A DNA stretch of 41,342 bases, taken from Rhodospirillales bacterium. GTDB taxonomy: Bacteria; Pseudomonadota; Gammaproteobacteria; Nevskiales; Nevskiaceae. Both the position numbers and the translations under genes were made by a program. The first letter of the stretch is position 1; every line of letters begins with the position of its first letter. The DNA lies in assembly GCA_903970615.1 (NCBI GenBank), contig CAJCJH010000042.1:1-41342 (forward strand), written 5' to 3'. The notes under the pieces are model-generated. The model ran no database searches. It was not told the DNA's origin and saw only the letters and a program-made list of their open reading frames with translations. Shown in pieces: positions 17,342-25,288 of this stretch.

Positions 17342-19615
17342 ATGAATAAATTGACCGCTTTTTTCAAAGTGAAAAAGCGCCGGAGAGAAGAAGAGCGTCT
17401 GCGCAATTCGGTCGATAAAGTTGCACCGCAGTTGGTGGAATTAGCCTATCGAAGTCTGCTCGGCCGCGAGGCTGATGCAGATGGATTTTCGCACTGGGTT
17501 CGACGTTTGAAAGACGGCCAGCCGTTCGAAAAGCTTCTCGAAGAATTCTTGCGTTCCTCTGAATACCGCCGCCGGGCAACCAACGCACTGCCGGTCGTAG
17601 CCGACACTATCAATCACCAGTCGCGTTTTGCGGTACTTGGCAATTGCCAGAGCAGACAGATGAGCCGCGCCATCCAGGCGCTTACTGGTGGAGCCTTGCC
17701 ACTTCATAAATTAGTCCATCCGCATGCATCTATCCCGACTCAGGATGGAGAGCCAAGTCTTTCCGAGATATTCGAAAGTCATGAAAGAATATTTCTACAG
17801 CCGTGGCTGTGGAATGAGATCAAGCCGCTCTATGGGCGCTTCAGCCATAAGGTTGTTCTTTATCCTGTAATTGTTTTTAGTGCATTCCATCCAGACCTGG
17901 TTTATGTCGCCAAACCTGGCGGAGAAACTTATTTTCGCGGTCCACTGATGGACTACAACTCGTCAATTGCATTGCTCGGTTGGCGCGCAGGCTTAACAGC
18001 TGCACAAACAGTGCAGCTGTTTCGTCCTGAAATCTATCGGCGCTTGGAATTTTTCGATTGGTGGGAGAGTTCTCGCACTACCCTATTGGCAGAAGGCGCA
18101 GCTTGTGGCCTGGATCTTCAACCTCTATTGGAAACCTGGGCTCGCCGCGGTTGTTTCATGCATTCGATAAATCATCCGAAGCTGCACGTCATTGGCGATA
18201 TCGCCAGACTGCTGCTTAACGAGCTCAGCATTCCACTCAGGCCGGGCAATGCAGTGAAGTTCGCGCACGATTTCCTCGCTGATAGTGCTGTTTGGCCGAT
18301 CTATCCTGAGATCGGTGAATACTATGGCTTGCCAGGACCACATCACTACATGTTCAAGCCAGAAACACCTGGATTCGTGCCGGATTCAGACGTCAAGGTA
18401 TTCAGTCTTGAAGAAATGGTTGAAGGTTCTTACCTGGCGTTTTCCAAATATGAAAAAGCAGACTTGGTCTGTCCTCGTATGGAGTTGCCGGCATATAGAG
18501 ATTTACAGACTGCGATTGAAACAAATGGCCTCGACATATTCCGGCATTTGGGGGGCGAAGCTTCTCCAACAAACCCGAATTCCAATCCCTATCGTAGACT
18601 CGCTGCCCACCAATTCTGGCGTAAAGGAGTAGCACAAGTCGATGCAGATCAAATCGATCCAGTCACCGCACCAGGTTTTACTTTTAATCAACACACACCG
18701 ATCGCGGCCGCAGGAAGTTGCTTCGCGCAGCACATTGCCCATCGGCTGTCGACCAGCGGATTCAATTTCCTGAAGACCGAGACCTCTGTTAAGGATTCCG
18801 TCGATGCCGGTAGCTATTCCGCTCGCTATGGAAACATTTACACGGCGCGCCAGCTTTTACAGTTGATGGAACGCGCATACGGCCGGTTCAAGCCCGAGGA
18901 AACCGCGTGGCTGATGCCCAATGGCCGCTACGCCGATCCGTTCCGTCCAACCATCGAACCTGAGGGTTTTAGCTCGCTAGCAGAACTGGAAACCGCGCGC
19001 TCGGAGCATCTGGCCGCAGTGCGGCGCATGTTCGAGACACTGAACGTGCTGGTATTCACGCTGGGATTAACCGAAGCCTGGCGAGCCAGAGCCGACGGCG
19101 CAGTGTTTCCAGTGGCACCGGGCGTAGCCGCGGGCGCAATGGACATGCAGCGCTACGAATTCGTGAATTTCACCGATGCAGAAGTCACCGCCGACTTAGC
19201 TTTTTTTATCGATCGACTGCTGCAAATCAACCCCAAGGCGCGTGTGATTCTCACCGTCTCGCCAGTGGCACTCAGCGCAAGTTATGAGGATCGTCATGTG
19301 CTGGTTTCCAATACCTATAGCAAGGCCGTGCTGCGCGTTGCGGCGGAACGAATCAGCCAGCAATATCCCTGCTGCGATTATTTTCCGTCGTACGAAATCA
19401 TCACCGGTAGTTTCAACCGAGGCCGCTATTACGCAGAGGATTTGCGCACCGTGACGCCGGAAGGCGTGAACCATGTTATGCGCTTGTTCCTTCGTCACTA
19501 TGCCAATGCTGAAAGCAGCCCGGCGATCATCAACCCCGAAATGCTGGCAGAGGCACAGCGAGCCTTAAAAATTGTTTGCGAAGAAGAGCTGCTGGCTGCT
19601 GCAATCAGTCAGTAA
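17342..19615 (+). CDS. DUF4214-WcbI-GSCFA three-domain fusion protein
   Basis: This 757-residue protein joins three modules. Residues about 30-80 (LAYRSLLGREADADGFSHWV, LRSSEYRRR) form a DUF4214 repeat. Residues about 95-400 start with RFAVLGNCQSRQM and resemble WcbI, a capsule-biosynthesis protein proposed to be an acetyltransferase. Residues about 450-740 carry IAAAGSCFAQHIA (G458-A462), the GSCFA motif of an SGNH-hydrolase-like family, with LVFTLGLTEAW and VILTVSPVALSAS. GC content by hand count is about 44% over the WcbI part (17761-17940 and 18361-18540) and about 63% over 18841-19140 in the GSCFA part, suggesting different origins. No signal peptide is seen, so it should act in the cytosol. 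The most likely role is acyl modification of the capsule; this is inferred. Confidence 0.85.
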   Translation: MNKLTAFFKVKKRRREEERLRNSVDKVAPQLVELAYRSLLGREADADGFSHWVRRLKDGQPFEKLLEEFLRSSEYRRRATNALPVVADTINHQSRFAVLGNCQSRQMSRAIQALTGGALPLHKLVHPHASIPTQDGEPSLSEIFESHERIFLQPWLWNEIKPLYGRFSHKVVLYPVIVFSAFHPDLVYVAKPGGETYFRGPLMDYNSSIALLGWRAGLTAAQTVQLFRPEIYRRLEFFDWWESSRTTLLAEGAACGLDLQPLLETWARRGCFMHSINHPKLHVIGDIARLLLNELSIPLRPGNAVKFAHDFLADSAVWPIYPEIGEYYGLPGPHHYMFKPETPGFVPDSDVKVFSLEEMVEGSYLAFSKYEKADLVCPRMELPAYRDLQTAIETNGLDIFRHLGGEASPTNPNSNPYRRLAAHQFWRKGVAQVDADQIDPVTAPGFTFNQHTPIAAAGSCFAQHIAHRLSTSGFNFLKTETSVKDSVDAGSYSARYGNIYTARQLLQLMERAYGRFKPEETAWLMPNGRYADPFRPTIEPEGFSSLAELETARSEHLAAVRRMFETLNVLVFTLGLTEAWRARADGAVFPVAPGVAAGAMDMQRYEFVNFTDAEVTADLAFFIDRLLQINPKARVILTVSPVALSASYEDRHVLVSNTYSKAVLRVAAERISQQYPCCDYFPSYEIITGSFNRGRYYAEDLRTVTPEGVNHVMRLFLRHYANAESSPAIINPEMLAEAQRALKIVCEEELLAAAISQ

Positions 19616-19631
19616 TGCAGCGTGAGTACGG

Positions 19632-19686
19632 AGATAAGAGTCAGCTGGAGTCTATCAACAGGATGATTGCTGAAGACTGCTTATCT
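19632..19686. terminator. Possible bidirectional terminator between convergent genes
   Basis: AGATAAG (19632-19638) pairs with CTTATCT (19680-19686), and AGTC (19639-19642) pairs with GACT (19675-19678) with one bulged G. AGC and GCT can extend the inner stem. The structure lies in the 65-base gap between the convergent fusion gene and sulfatase gene, just overlapping the latter's end. The loop is long and the T tract short (TTTCT), so terminator function is tentative. Confidence 0.3.
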
Positions 19687-21219
19687 TTCTCGCGCTTGCG
19701 AGATCAATTCGCTCAAACGCTCGGCAGCGATGGTCTTTTGCTCATTCCCATGGTGTGAATGGCCCGAGCGCCAAACCAGATAATCACTAAATGAGTCCTC
19801 CAAGCCAAAATATTTGAACGCTGCCGGGAAGCTCGGCAGGTGGTCGCCGTACATTGCGAGTACGCCATCGCTCGCCAAGTCTGCCAGCGAGTCGGCGAAA
19901 TGGCCGAACATGGTATCGGCACTGCGCAGACTTTGCAGATAGGCTTCCAACGAGCTTCGCAGTTGCGGCGTCAGGCCAATCTCGTTTGGTAGCAAACCTG
20001 GAGTGCCGGCGGGCAATGGATTCCACGGGCCATGATTTTCCATCGTGATAACGAATAAAAAAACACGTCCACCGTGATCGCGCAGGATTTCCCGGCCCGC
20101 GCGCGCCAGTTCGACATCCGCCACATAGCCATTGATCCGCTGGGCGCCCAAGAAGGCTTCTTCGCCAATGAATTGATCGAAGCCCAGGTTCGGCATCACC
20201 TGATCGCGGCCGTAAAATCGGCGATCGAACGGATGCAAGCAGATGGTGCGATACCCTCGCGCTTTCATGCGCCAGGCGAGCGATGCGATCGGCATGCGGG
20301 CGAATCGATGGTAAGGATTGAAGCGATCGAAGCCGATTGCCTCGGGCGCAAGACCGGTCAGCATGGCGAATTCGGTGCGAACGGTATTGGCGCCCCAACT
20401 TGGCACCGCGAGGCGACCCCATTGCACGCCGGTTTGGCGGCAGCGGTCGATGGCTGGCAATCGCAGGCTTCGTTCCAGACTTGGATGCAACCGGCGTGCA
20501 TCGAAAAAAGATTCGCATTGAATGACGACCAATGGACCGTTGCCGGGATTCGATTGTGGCTGTAACGTGTGCGCTACCGTGGCCTGGTCGATCGAAACCC
20601 TCGCCTGCAACATCGCACGTTCAGCGCGCGCCAGCAGCGCATAGGCCAGCAATGTTGCCAGCGGCCCGAACGCGGCGCTGTCGCGCAAGGGATCAGCGAC
20701 CAGGCCGGCGCGGCGCAGCCAATGTCCCGCGGGTTCCCGAAGCGGCCACGCCAACAGCCAGATGACCAGCGCTAGAGCGACGCAACTCAAGGCTGGCCAC
20801 CACGGCGACCATATCGCCATCGGCATCTCGGAATAAAACAGGCCGGCAAATATCGAGAGCGCGATGATGACGCTGACGGCGACGCGGCCCTTGTGCGGAA
20901 ACGGCAGGGCCAGTTGCGGATGACGAAAGATATCGAACGCCTGAAACACATCCGTCGGCACGATAGGCTCGGCCAGCACGCGACGCTTGGCGCGATCGGC
21001 ATACGCATAACCGGCGCAAAGCATGCAGCTGACGATGCCTGAAAATAAAGGCCTTGCGGTGAATGCAATCAGCAGCAGAAAACCGATCAGCGGCAAGGCG
21101 GCATCGATCAGCCACCAGAGTGGATTGCGTCCCCGCGTGCCGGCAACCCGGCGCAGCAACAGCACCCCAGCGCAGCACAGAATGGCACCGGCCAGTACAG
21201 AGAACGGCATTGCGATCAC
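19681..21219 (-). CDS. Membrane sulfatase-fold phosphoglycerol-type transferase (LtaS/OpgB-like)
   Basis: This 512-residue protein has about five N-terminal transmembrane segments (for example AGAILCCAGVLLL, LPLIGFLLLIAFTA, SVIIALSIFAGLF, LALVIWLLAWPL). A periplasmic alkaline-phosphatase/sulfatase-fold domain follows. Metal and catalytic positions match LtaS-type enzymes: E236 in VIQCESFFD, the nucleophile-like T279 in SWGANTVRTEFAML, VITMENHGPW, and D-H in LAMYGDHLPSF near the end. Family members transfer phosphoglycerol from phosphatidylglycerol to glycans or make polyglycerolphosphate. Placed at the end of the capsule locus, it may decorate the capsule or a related glycan. It is convergent with the operon. 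The start is GTG at 21219 or ATG at 21210; neither has a strong ribosome binding site. Confidence 0.82.
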   Translation of the reverse strand: MIAMPFSVLAGAILCCAGVLLLRRVAGTRGRNPLWWLIDAALPLIGFLLLIAFTARPLFSGIVSCMLCAGYAYADRAKRRVLAEPIVPTDVFQAFDIFRHPQLALPFPHKGRVAVSVIIALSIFAGLFYSEMPMAIWSPWWPALSCVALALVIWLLAWPLREPAGHWLRRAGLVADPLRDSAAFGPLATLLAYALLARAERAMLQARVSIDQATVAHTLQPQSNPGNGPLVVIQCESFFDARRLHPSLERSLRLPAIDRCRQTGVQWGRLAVPSWGANTVRTEFAMLTGLAPEAIGFDRFNPYHRFARMPIASLAWRMKARGYRTICLHPFDRRFYGRDQVMPNLGFDQFIGEEAFLGAQRINGYVADVELARAGREILRDHGGRVFLFVITMENHGPWNPLPAGTPGLLPNEIGLTPQLRSSLEAYLQSLRSADTMFGHFADSLADLASDGVLAMYGDHLPSFPAAFKYFGLEDSFSDYLVWRSGHSHHGNEQKTIAAERLSELISQARER

Positions 21220-21312
21220 CGCACCGCGCCCGGATTGAAATGTCCTATGTCGCTGGCGACTATGATATTCAAATCACCGACCGAACCGCTCAGCAAACCG
21301 GAGTAAGCAGCC

Positions 21313-21594
21313 ATGAAAGCAGTCTGGAAAGGCAGGACCATTGCAGAATCGAACGACACCGTGGTGGTTGAAGGAAACCATTACTTTCCTGCCGCATCGC
21401 TCGATCGCCGTTGTGTTGAGGAGAGTAAAACCACCAGCGTTTGCGGGTGGAAAGGCACTGCGCATTACTTCTCGATCAATCTCGATGGCGAGCGGAACGT
21501 GGATGCCGTGTGGTATTACCCCGAACCCAAATCCGCCGCAGCCGAAATCAAGGACCGCGTCGCCTTCTGGAAAGGAGTGAAGGTGATCGACTAG
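21313..21594 (+). CDS. DUF427 family protein
   Basis: This is a small 93-residue protein of the DUF427 family. The family pattern is present almost end to end: KAVWKGRTIAESNDTVVVEG, NHYFPAASLDRRCVEES, TTSVCGWKGTAHYFSI and AVWYYPEPKSAAAEIKDRVAFWKG. These form a compact beta-rich fold of unknown biochemical function. GGAG lies about ten bases before the ATG, supporting this start. It is divergent from the sulfatase gene and convergent with the HU gene. No operon partner. Confidence 0.92.
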   Translation: MKAVWKGRTIAESNDTVVVEGNHYFPAASLDRRCVEESKTTSVCGWKGTAHYFSINLDGERNVDAVWYYPEPKSAAAEIKDRVAFWKGVKVID

Positions 21595-21679
21595 CGGGTC
21601 GATGAGCGCGGTTGAAATCACGCAGCGCTTGAAGCAAGCAATAGGCAGCCCCCCGGCTACCCGTCCTGCGCCCAAGCGC

Positions 21680-21964
21680 TCAGCCGATGATGTTCTTCAG
21701 GCCCGCATACGACTTGAAACGCACGTTCTTTTTGGCCGCGATCTTGATCGAAGCGCCGGTCGCCGGATTACGGCCCTTGCGCGCGGGACGCTTCTTCACT
21801 TCAAACGTACCGAATGGCGAAAGCGTGACTTTCTGACCCTTCTTCAGCGCCTTGGAAATATCGCTCAGCAGGTCGAGAATCACGGCCTCGGCCTTGACCT
21901 TGGAAAGCTCTTGTTTCTTGGCCAGTGACTCGACCAGATCCTTGCGGGTAAATGTGTCGCTCAT
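21680..21964 (-). CDS. HU/IHF-family DNA-binding protein
   Basis: This 94-residue histone-like protein binds and bends DNA as a dimer. The sequence has the N-terminal helical dimerisation region (TRKDLVESLAKKQELSKVKAEA), then GQKVTLSPFGTFEVKKRPAR and the DNA-gripping arm KGRNPATGASIKIAAKK. The family's conserved Arg-Asn-Pro is intact. AAGGA is placed nine bases before the ATG. It is a standalone gene. It fits HU better than IHF alpha/beta subunits, but which HU paralogue cannot be told. Confidence 0.96.
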   Translation of the reverse strand: MSDTFTRKDLVESLAKKQELSKVKAEAVILDLLSDISKALKKGQKVTLSPFGTFEVKKRPARKGRNPATGASIKIAAKKNVRFKSYAGLKNIIG

Positions 21965-22474
21965 CGATGGAATCCTTGTTTATCAGATTTTAGTTGCAGT
22001 ATTGAACCGCCGCGAACGCTAGCAAGTGCTGAACATTTCGTCGAGCGCCCCCAAAGGCACGCAACCCGATGTCAGTTCGATTCGGTTTCAGCAAGCAATT
22101 GTAACCGCGCTTCGCACAAGGTTTTTTTGAAGCGCGCAGATATTAAAAATCGCATCGCCGATCGAAATCGGTTTTACGTTTCCTCGATAGCGAATCGCCC
22201 GCACTGCGCGAATCTCCGGAATAGCGAATGGCAATCGCTGTTCGATCATCGAAAACTGCTTATTGCTGATCCGATCGTCAGCGAGCATGTCGGCGTCGAT
22301 GCAGCGAGGCAAGGCTGTGAAGTTCTATCATTGCGCCAGCATAGCCGGCCAACAGACATGATCCTCGCCGTGAATAATTTCAGCAGACCAATGATCTGCC
22401 ACTCGGTCCGCAGGCTGGGTTTGCGGCTGCATACGCGCTTGCCAAGCACGCTTCAATAACGATCCCACACGCTG
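21965..22474. other. 510-base intergenic region, no convincing gene
   Basis: This region separates the minus-strand HU gene from the plus-strand efflux operon and should contain both promoters. Short open frames on both strands (22088-22312 minus, 22127-22459 plus) show no known motif, no good ribosome binding site and no membrane or signal segment. The clear structure in it is the stem-loop at 22106-22136, listed separately. Confidence 0.5.
22106..22136. repeat. Perfect 8-bp inverted repeat with 15-base T-rich loop
   Basis: CGCGCTTC (22106-22113) and GAAGCGCG (22129-22136) pair perfectly around a loop with seven consecutive T on the plus strand. It sits about 140 bases upstream of the HU start. 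The T run is inside the loop and not after the stem, so it is not a standard terminator. Function is unknown. Confidence 0.45.
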
Positions 22475-23611
22475 ATGCCGCTGTCCCTCGCCCGCGCGAC
22501 TTTGCTGCACGAATGGCCACGCTTCCTGCCGGGCGTATTGTCGGTTGCGTTCGCGGGCATCCTGATGCTGGTGCAACTCGGCTTGCTGCTCGGCATGTTC
22601 GGCACCGTCAGCGTGTTGATCGACAGCAGCGATGCGCAGCTCTGGATCACCTCGCCGGAAACGCAAAGCTTCGACGAATCGCGCGACATTCCCGCCAGCC
22701 TCGGCGCACTGATCCGCTCACAACCCGAGATCGAAGGCAGCGACGCACTGCGCACTTACGACGCCGAATGGCGGCTCGACTCGCGCGTACGAGTGGGCGT
22801 GGTGCTGGTCGGGCTGGACGCTTCCGGCGATGCACCATCCTGCCCGGAGCCAATGCGTGCAGCACTTTGCGCGCGTTTGGCAGAGCCGATGGCGGTCGTC
22901 GTCGATCGTGCTGAACTCGACAAGCTCGGCGCAGATGTCGGCGCGCTTGCGGAAATAAATGGTCATCGCGTGCGCGTGGTCGGCATCAGCCAGGGCTTGC
23001 GTGCGATCGGCGCGACCTATGTCTTTGCCTCCACGCAAACCTTGCGCGCGATCAGCGACGCGCCGTTGCCGGGCATCGATTCCGCAACCTTCATTCTCGC
23101 GCGCGTCAAGCCCGGCACCGACCTCAAAGCGCTGCGCGATCGCCTGCAAAGCCTGCTGCGGCCATCGGCTTATCGGGTCTGGAGCCGCGATGAATTTTCC
23201 AATGGCACCCAGCGCTACTGGCTCACCGAATCCGGCGTCGGCGCGGGCTTTTTGTTTTCGTCCCTGCTGGGTCTGATTATCGGCATCGTGATTACCAGCC
23301 AGACGCTGCGTGCAGTGATCCTGGCGTCCCTACGGGAGTACGCCACGTTTCGCGCGATCGGCGTGCCCTCATCGAAGCTCGGCGCGGTAGTGCTGGAACA
23401 ATCGCTGTGGATCGGCATCGTCGGTGCAGCCCTGACTTTACTGCTATCTGCGCTGATCGTGGCGCTAGCGCATGCATTCTACATTCCGCTGAAGCTGACC
23501 GGCTGGGCCATTTTTGTGGCTGTTGTCATCGGCATTTTCACGGCCGGTATTTCCGGTTTGCTGGCCTTGCGTGCGCTGTATAAAGTCGAGCCCGCGGTGT
23601 TGTTGCGATGA
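22475..23611 (+). CDS. DevC/FtsX-type ABC transporter permease
   Basis: This 378-residue inner-membrane permease belongs to the MacB/FtsX-like group. It has one N-terminal transmembrane segment (VLSVAFAGILMLVQLGLLLGMFG), a periplasmic domain of about 200 residues beginning DSSDAQLWITSP, and three C-terminal membrane segments (LFSSLLGLIIGIVITSQTL, WIGIVGAALTLLLSALIV, WAIFVAVVIGIFTAGISG). The start of the periplasmic domain and the RATLLHEWPR N-terminus resemble DevC of the DevBCA efflux systems. Its stop overlaps the ATPase start (ATGA). With the next three genes it forms an envelope-spanning pump. The ATG at 22475 lacks a clear ribosome binding site. Confidence 0.88.
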   Translation: MPLSLARATLLHEWPRFLPGVLSVAFAGILMLVQLGLLLGMFGTVSVLIDSSDAQLWITSPETQSFDESRDIPASLGALIRSQPEIEGSDALRTYDAEWRLDSRVRVGVVLVGLDASGDAPSCPEPMRAALCARLAEPMAVVVDRAELDKLGADVGALAEINGHRVRVVGISQGLRAIGATYVFASTQTLRAISDAPLPGIDSATFILARVKPGTDLKALRDRLQSLLRPSAYRVWSRDEFSNGTQRYWLTESGVGAGFLFSSLLGLIIGIVITSQTLRAVILASLREYATFRAIGVPSSKLGAVVLEQSLWIGIVGAALTLLLSALIVALAHAFYIPLKLTGWAIFVAVVIGIFTAGISGLLALRALYKVEPAVLLR

Positions 23612-24363
23612 ACCTTGCCACCAGCGTGACCGCGCGCGATCTCCAGCATGGCTACGGCGAAGGCTTCGCACGCACGCCGGTTTTGCATGGCTTGTCGCTG
23701 GATTTCCGCGCCGGCGAATTGAGTTTGATGATGGGCGCATCCGGCTCCGGCAAGTCAACCTTGCTGGCGATTCTCGGCGGACTCTTGCGGCCGCAATCAG
23801 GCACCGTCGAGCTGCTCGGCACCGCCATCTGGCAATTGTCCGCGCGCGATCTGGAGCGTTTTCGCTTTCACAACTGCGGCTACATTTTTCAGGGCTTCAA
23901 TCTGTTCCCGGCACTCAGCGCAGTCGAGCAGGTGGCGCTGCCGCTGCTATTCGGCGGCGAGCGCGAATCGCAGTCGTTGAAGCGTGCGCGCGAATCGCTC
24001 GACGAAGTGGGACTGACTGCACGGATGACGCTGCGGCCCGCGCAGCTTTCCGGCGGCGAGAAACAGCGAGTAGCGATTGCACGCGCGCTGGCCGGCTCGC
24101 CGAAGCTGCTGTTCGCCGACGAACCGACCAGCGCGCTCGACAGCAGCAATGGCGAAATTGTCATCGCGCTACTGCAAAAAATCGCGCGTGAGCACGGCGC
24201 CACCGTCATCACCGTCACACACGATCCGCATCTGGGTAAGCATGCCGAACGGATTATCCACTTGCAGGACGGCCGTATTGCAGACGATGCGCTGCCGGTG
24301 CGCGCAAGCCGTGCTGCCGCACTGATATCTTTGCCGCTGACGCCACCGGAGCCGCTTTCGTGA
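23608..24363 (+). CDS. ABC transporter ATPase (DevA/LolD/MacB type)
   Basis: This 251-residue ATPase has Walker A GASGSGKSTLLAILGGLL (about residues 46-63), a Q-loop in CGYIFQGFNLFPALS, the signature QLSGGEKQRVAIARAL, Walker B LLFADEPTSALD and the switch His in ITVTHDPHL. This is the LolD/MacB/DevA subclass, which works with FtsX-like permeases that do not carry substrate through the membrane but act by mechanotransmission. It overlaps the permease by four bases and the fusion protein gene by four bases (GTGA). Confidence 0.95.
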   Translation: MNLATSVTARDLQHGYGEGFARTPVLHGLSLDFRAGELSLMMGASGSGKSTLLAILGGLLRPQSGTVELLGTAIWQLSARDLERFRFHNCGYIFQGFNLFPALSAVEQVALPLLFGGERESQSLKRARESLDEVGLTARMTLRPAQLSGGEKQRVAIARALAGSPKLLFADEPTSALDSSNGEIVIALLQKIAREHGATVITVTHDPHLGKHAERIIHLQDGRIADDALPVRASRAAALISLPLTPPEPLS

Positions 24364-25283
24364 CGAGTGCCAAACGCAATTTTTTATTCGTCACGCTTGC
24401 CGTGTTCGGCATCGTCGCGCTGACCTCGCTGATGACGCGACGCGCCGCGCAGGCAGTACCGGCGGCGGTTGCCGAATCGGAGTCGCTGGCCGCAGCACCA
24501 GGCTGGGTTGATTTAGAAGGCGGCACGCAACATCTGGGCGCGCGCATCGAAGGCATCGTGCAGGAAGTGGATGTCAAAGCCGGCGATCGCGTTGCCGCCA
24601 ATGCCCTGCTGCTACGCTTCGACGATCATCAATCGCGCATCGATAGCCAGCTGGCTGATCTCGAAGTGCAGCGCAATCATCAGCAGCAAAAAACCCTTGC
24701 GGCGCAACTCAAGCGAGTCGCAGAACAGATCGCGCGCTTGCAGCCTTTGGTGGATGCGCAGGCCGAGCCGCGCGACGAATTGATCGAACAACAGCGCGCG
24801 CAAGCTGATCTCGAATCGCAAGCCGCGCTGGCAAAACTGGCCGGACAAACTGCGGCCTTGCAAGCGCAGAGCGCACACGAGCGGCAATCGTGGATGGAAT
24901 TGCATGCGCCACGCGCCGGCCGGATTTTGCGCGTCAGCGCGCATGCGGGCGAAGCCGTAACCGGCGGCAGCGAGCTGGTTTGGTTTGCCGGCGATGGCCC
25001 GCTGATCGTGCGTGCCGAACTCGATGAGCGTCTGTTCGGTGCGGTGCAAGCCGGCATGCTCGCCGACATCAGCCCGGAATACGACGAGACCACGCGTTAC
25101 TCGGCGCAAGTGCTGCGGGTTGCACAAAGTGTGGGGCCGGTGCGCGATCTGCCCGACGTGCGCGCTGCTGCCAAGGACGATCGCGTGGTCGAATGCGACT
25201 TGCAACTGGATGCGCAAGCCAGCCTGCTGATCGGCCAGCGCGTGCTGGTGCGCATCCACACGCGCCGCGCCGCCGCACCTTGA
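24360..25283 (+). CDS. HlyD-type membrane fusion (periplasmic adaptor) protein
   Basis: This 307-residue adaptor has an N-terminal membrane anchor (FLFVTLAVFGIVALTSLM). It then has the first half of a lipoyl domain (GARIEGIVQEVDVKAGDRV), a long alpha-helical hairpin rich in Gln, Leu and Ala (about residues 95-175), and the second lipoyl half (LHAPRAGRILRVSAHAGEAV). A beta-barrel region follows (VRAELDERLFGAVQAGM). It bridges the inner-membrane permease to the outer-membrane factor encoded next. The GTG start overlaps the ATPase stop. It resembles DevB in context. Confidence 0.9.
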   Translation: MTSAKRNFLFVTLAVFGIVALTSLMTRRAAQAVPAAVAESESLAAAPGWVDLEGGTQHLGARIEGIVQEVDVKAGDRVAANALLLRFDDHQSRIDSQLADLEVQRNHQQQKTLAAQLKRVAEQIARLQPLVDAQAEPRDELIEQQRAQADLESQAALAKLAGQTAALQAQSAHERQSWMELHAPRAGRILRVSAHAGEAVTGGSELVWFAGDGPLIVRAELDERLFGAVQAGMLADISPEYDETTRYSAQVLRVAQSVGPVRDLPDVRAAAKDDRVVECDLQLDAQASLLIGQRVLVRIHTRRAAAP

Positions 25284-25288
25284 GCGCG

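Noticed and set aside
22127-22459. 110-codon plus-strand frame in the HU-efflux gap
   Set aside because: It has no ribosome binding site, no domain and ordinary chance composition; the minus-strand frame at 22088-22312 is equally unsupported.
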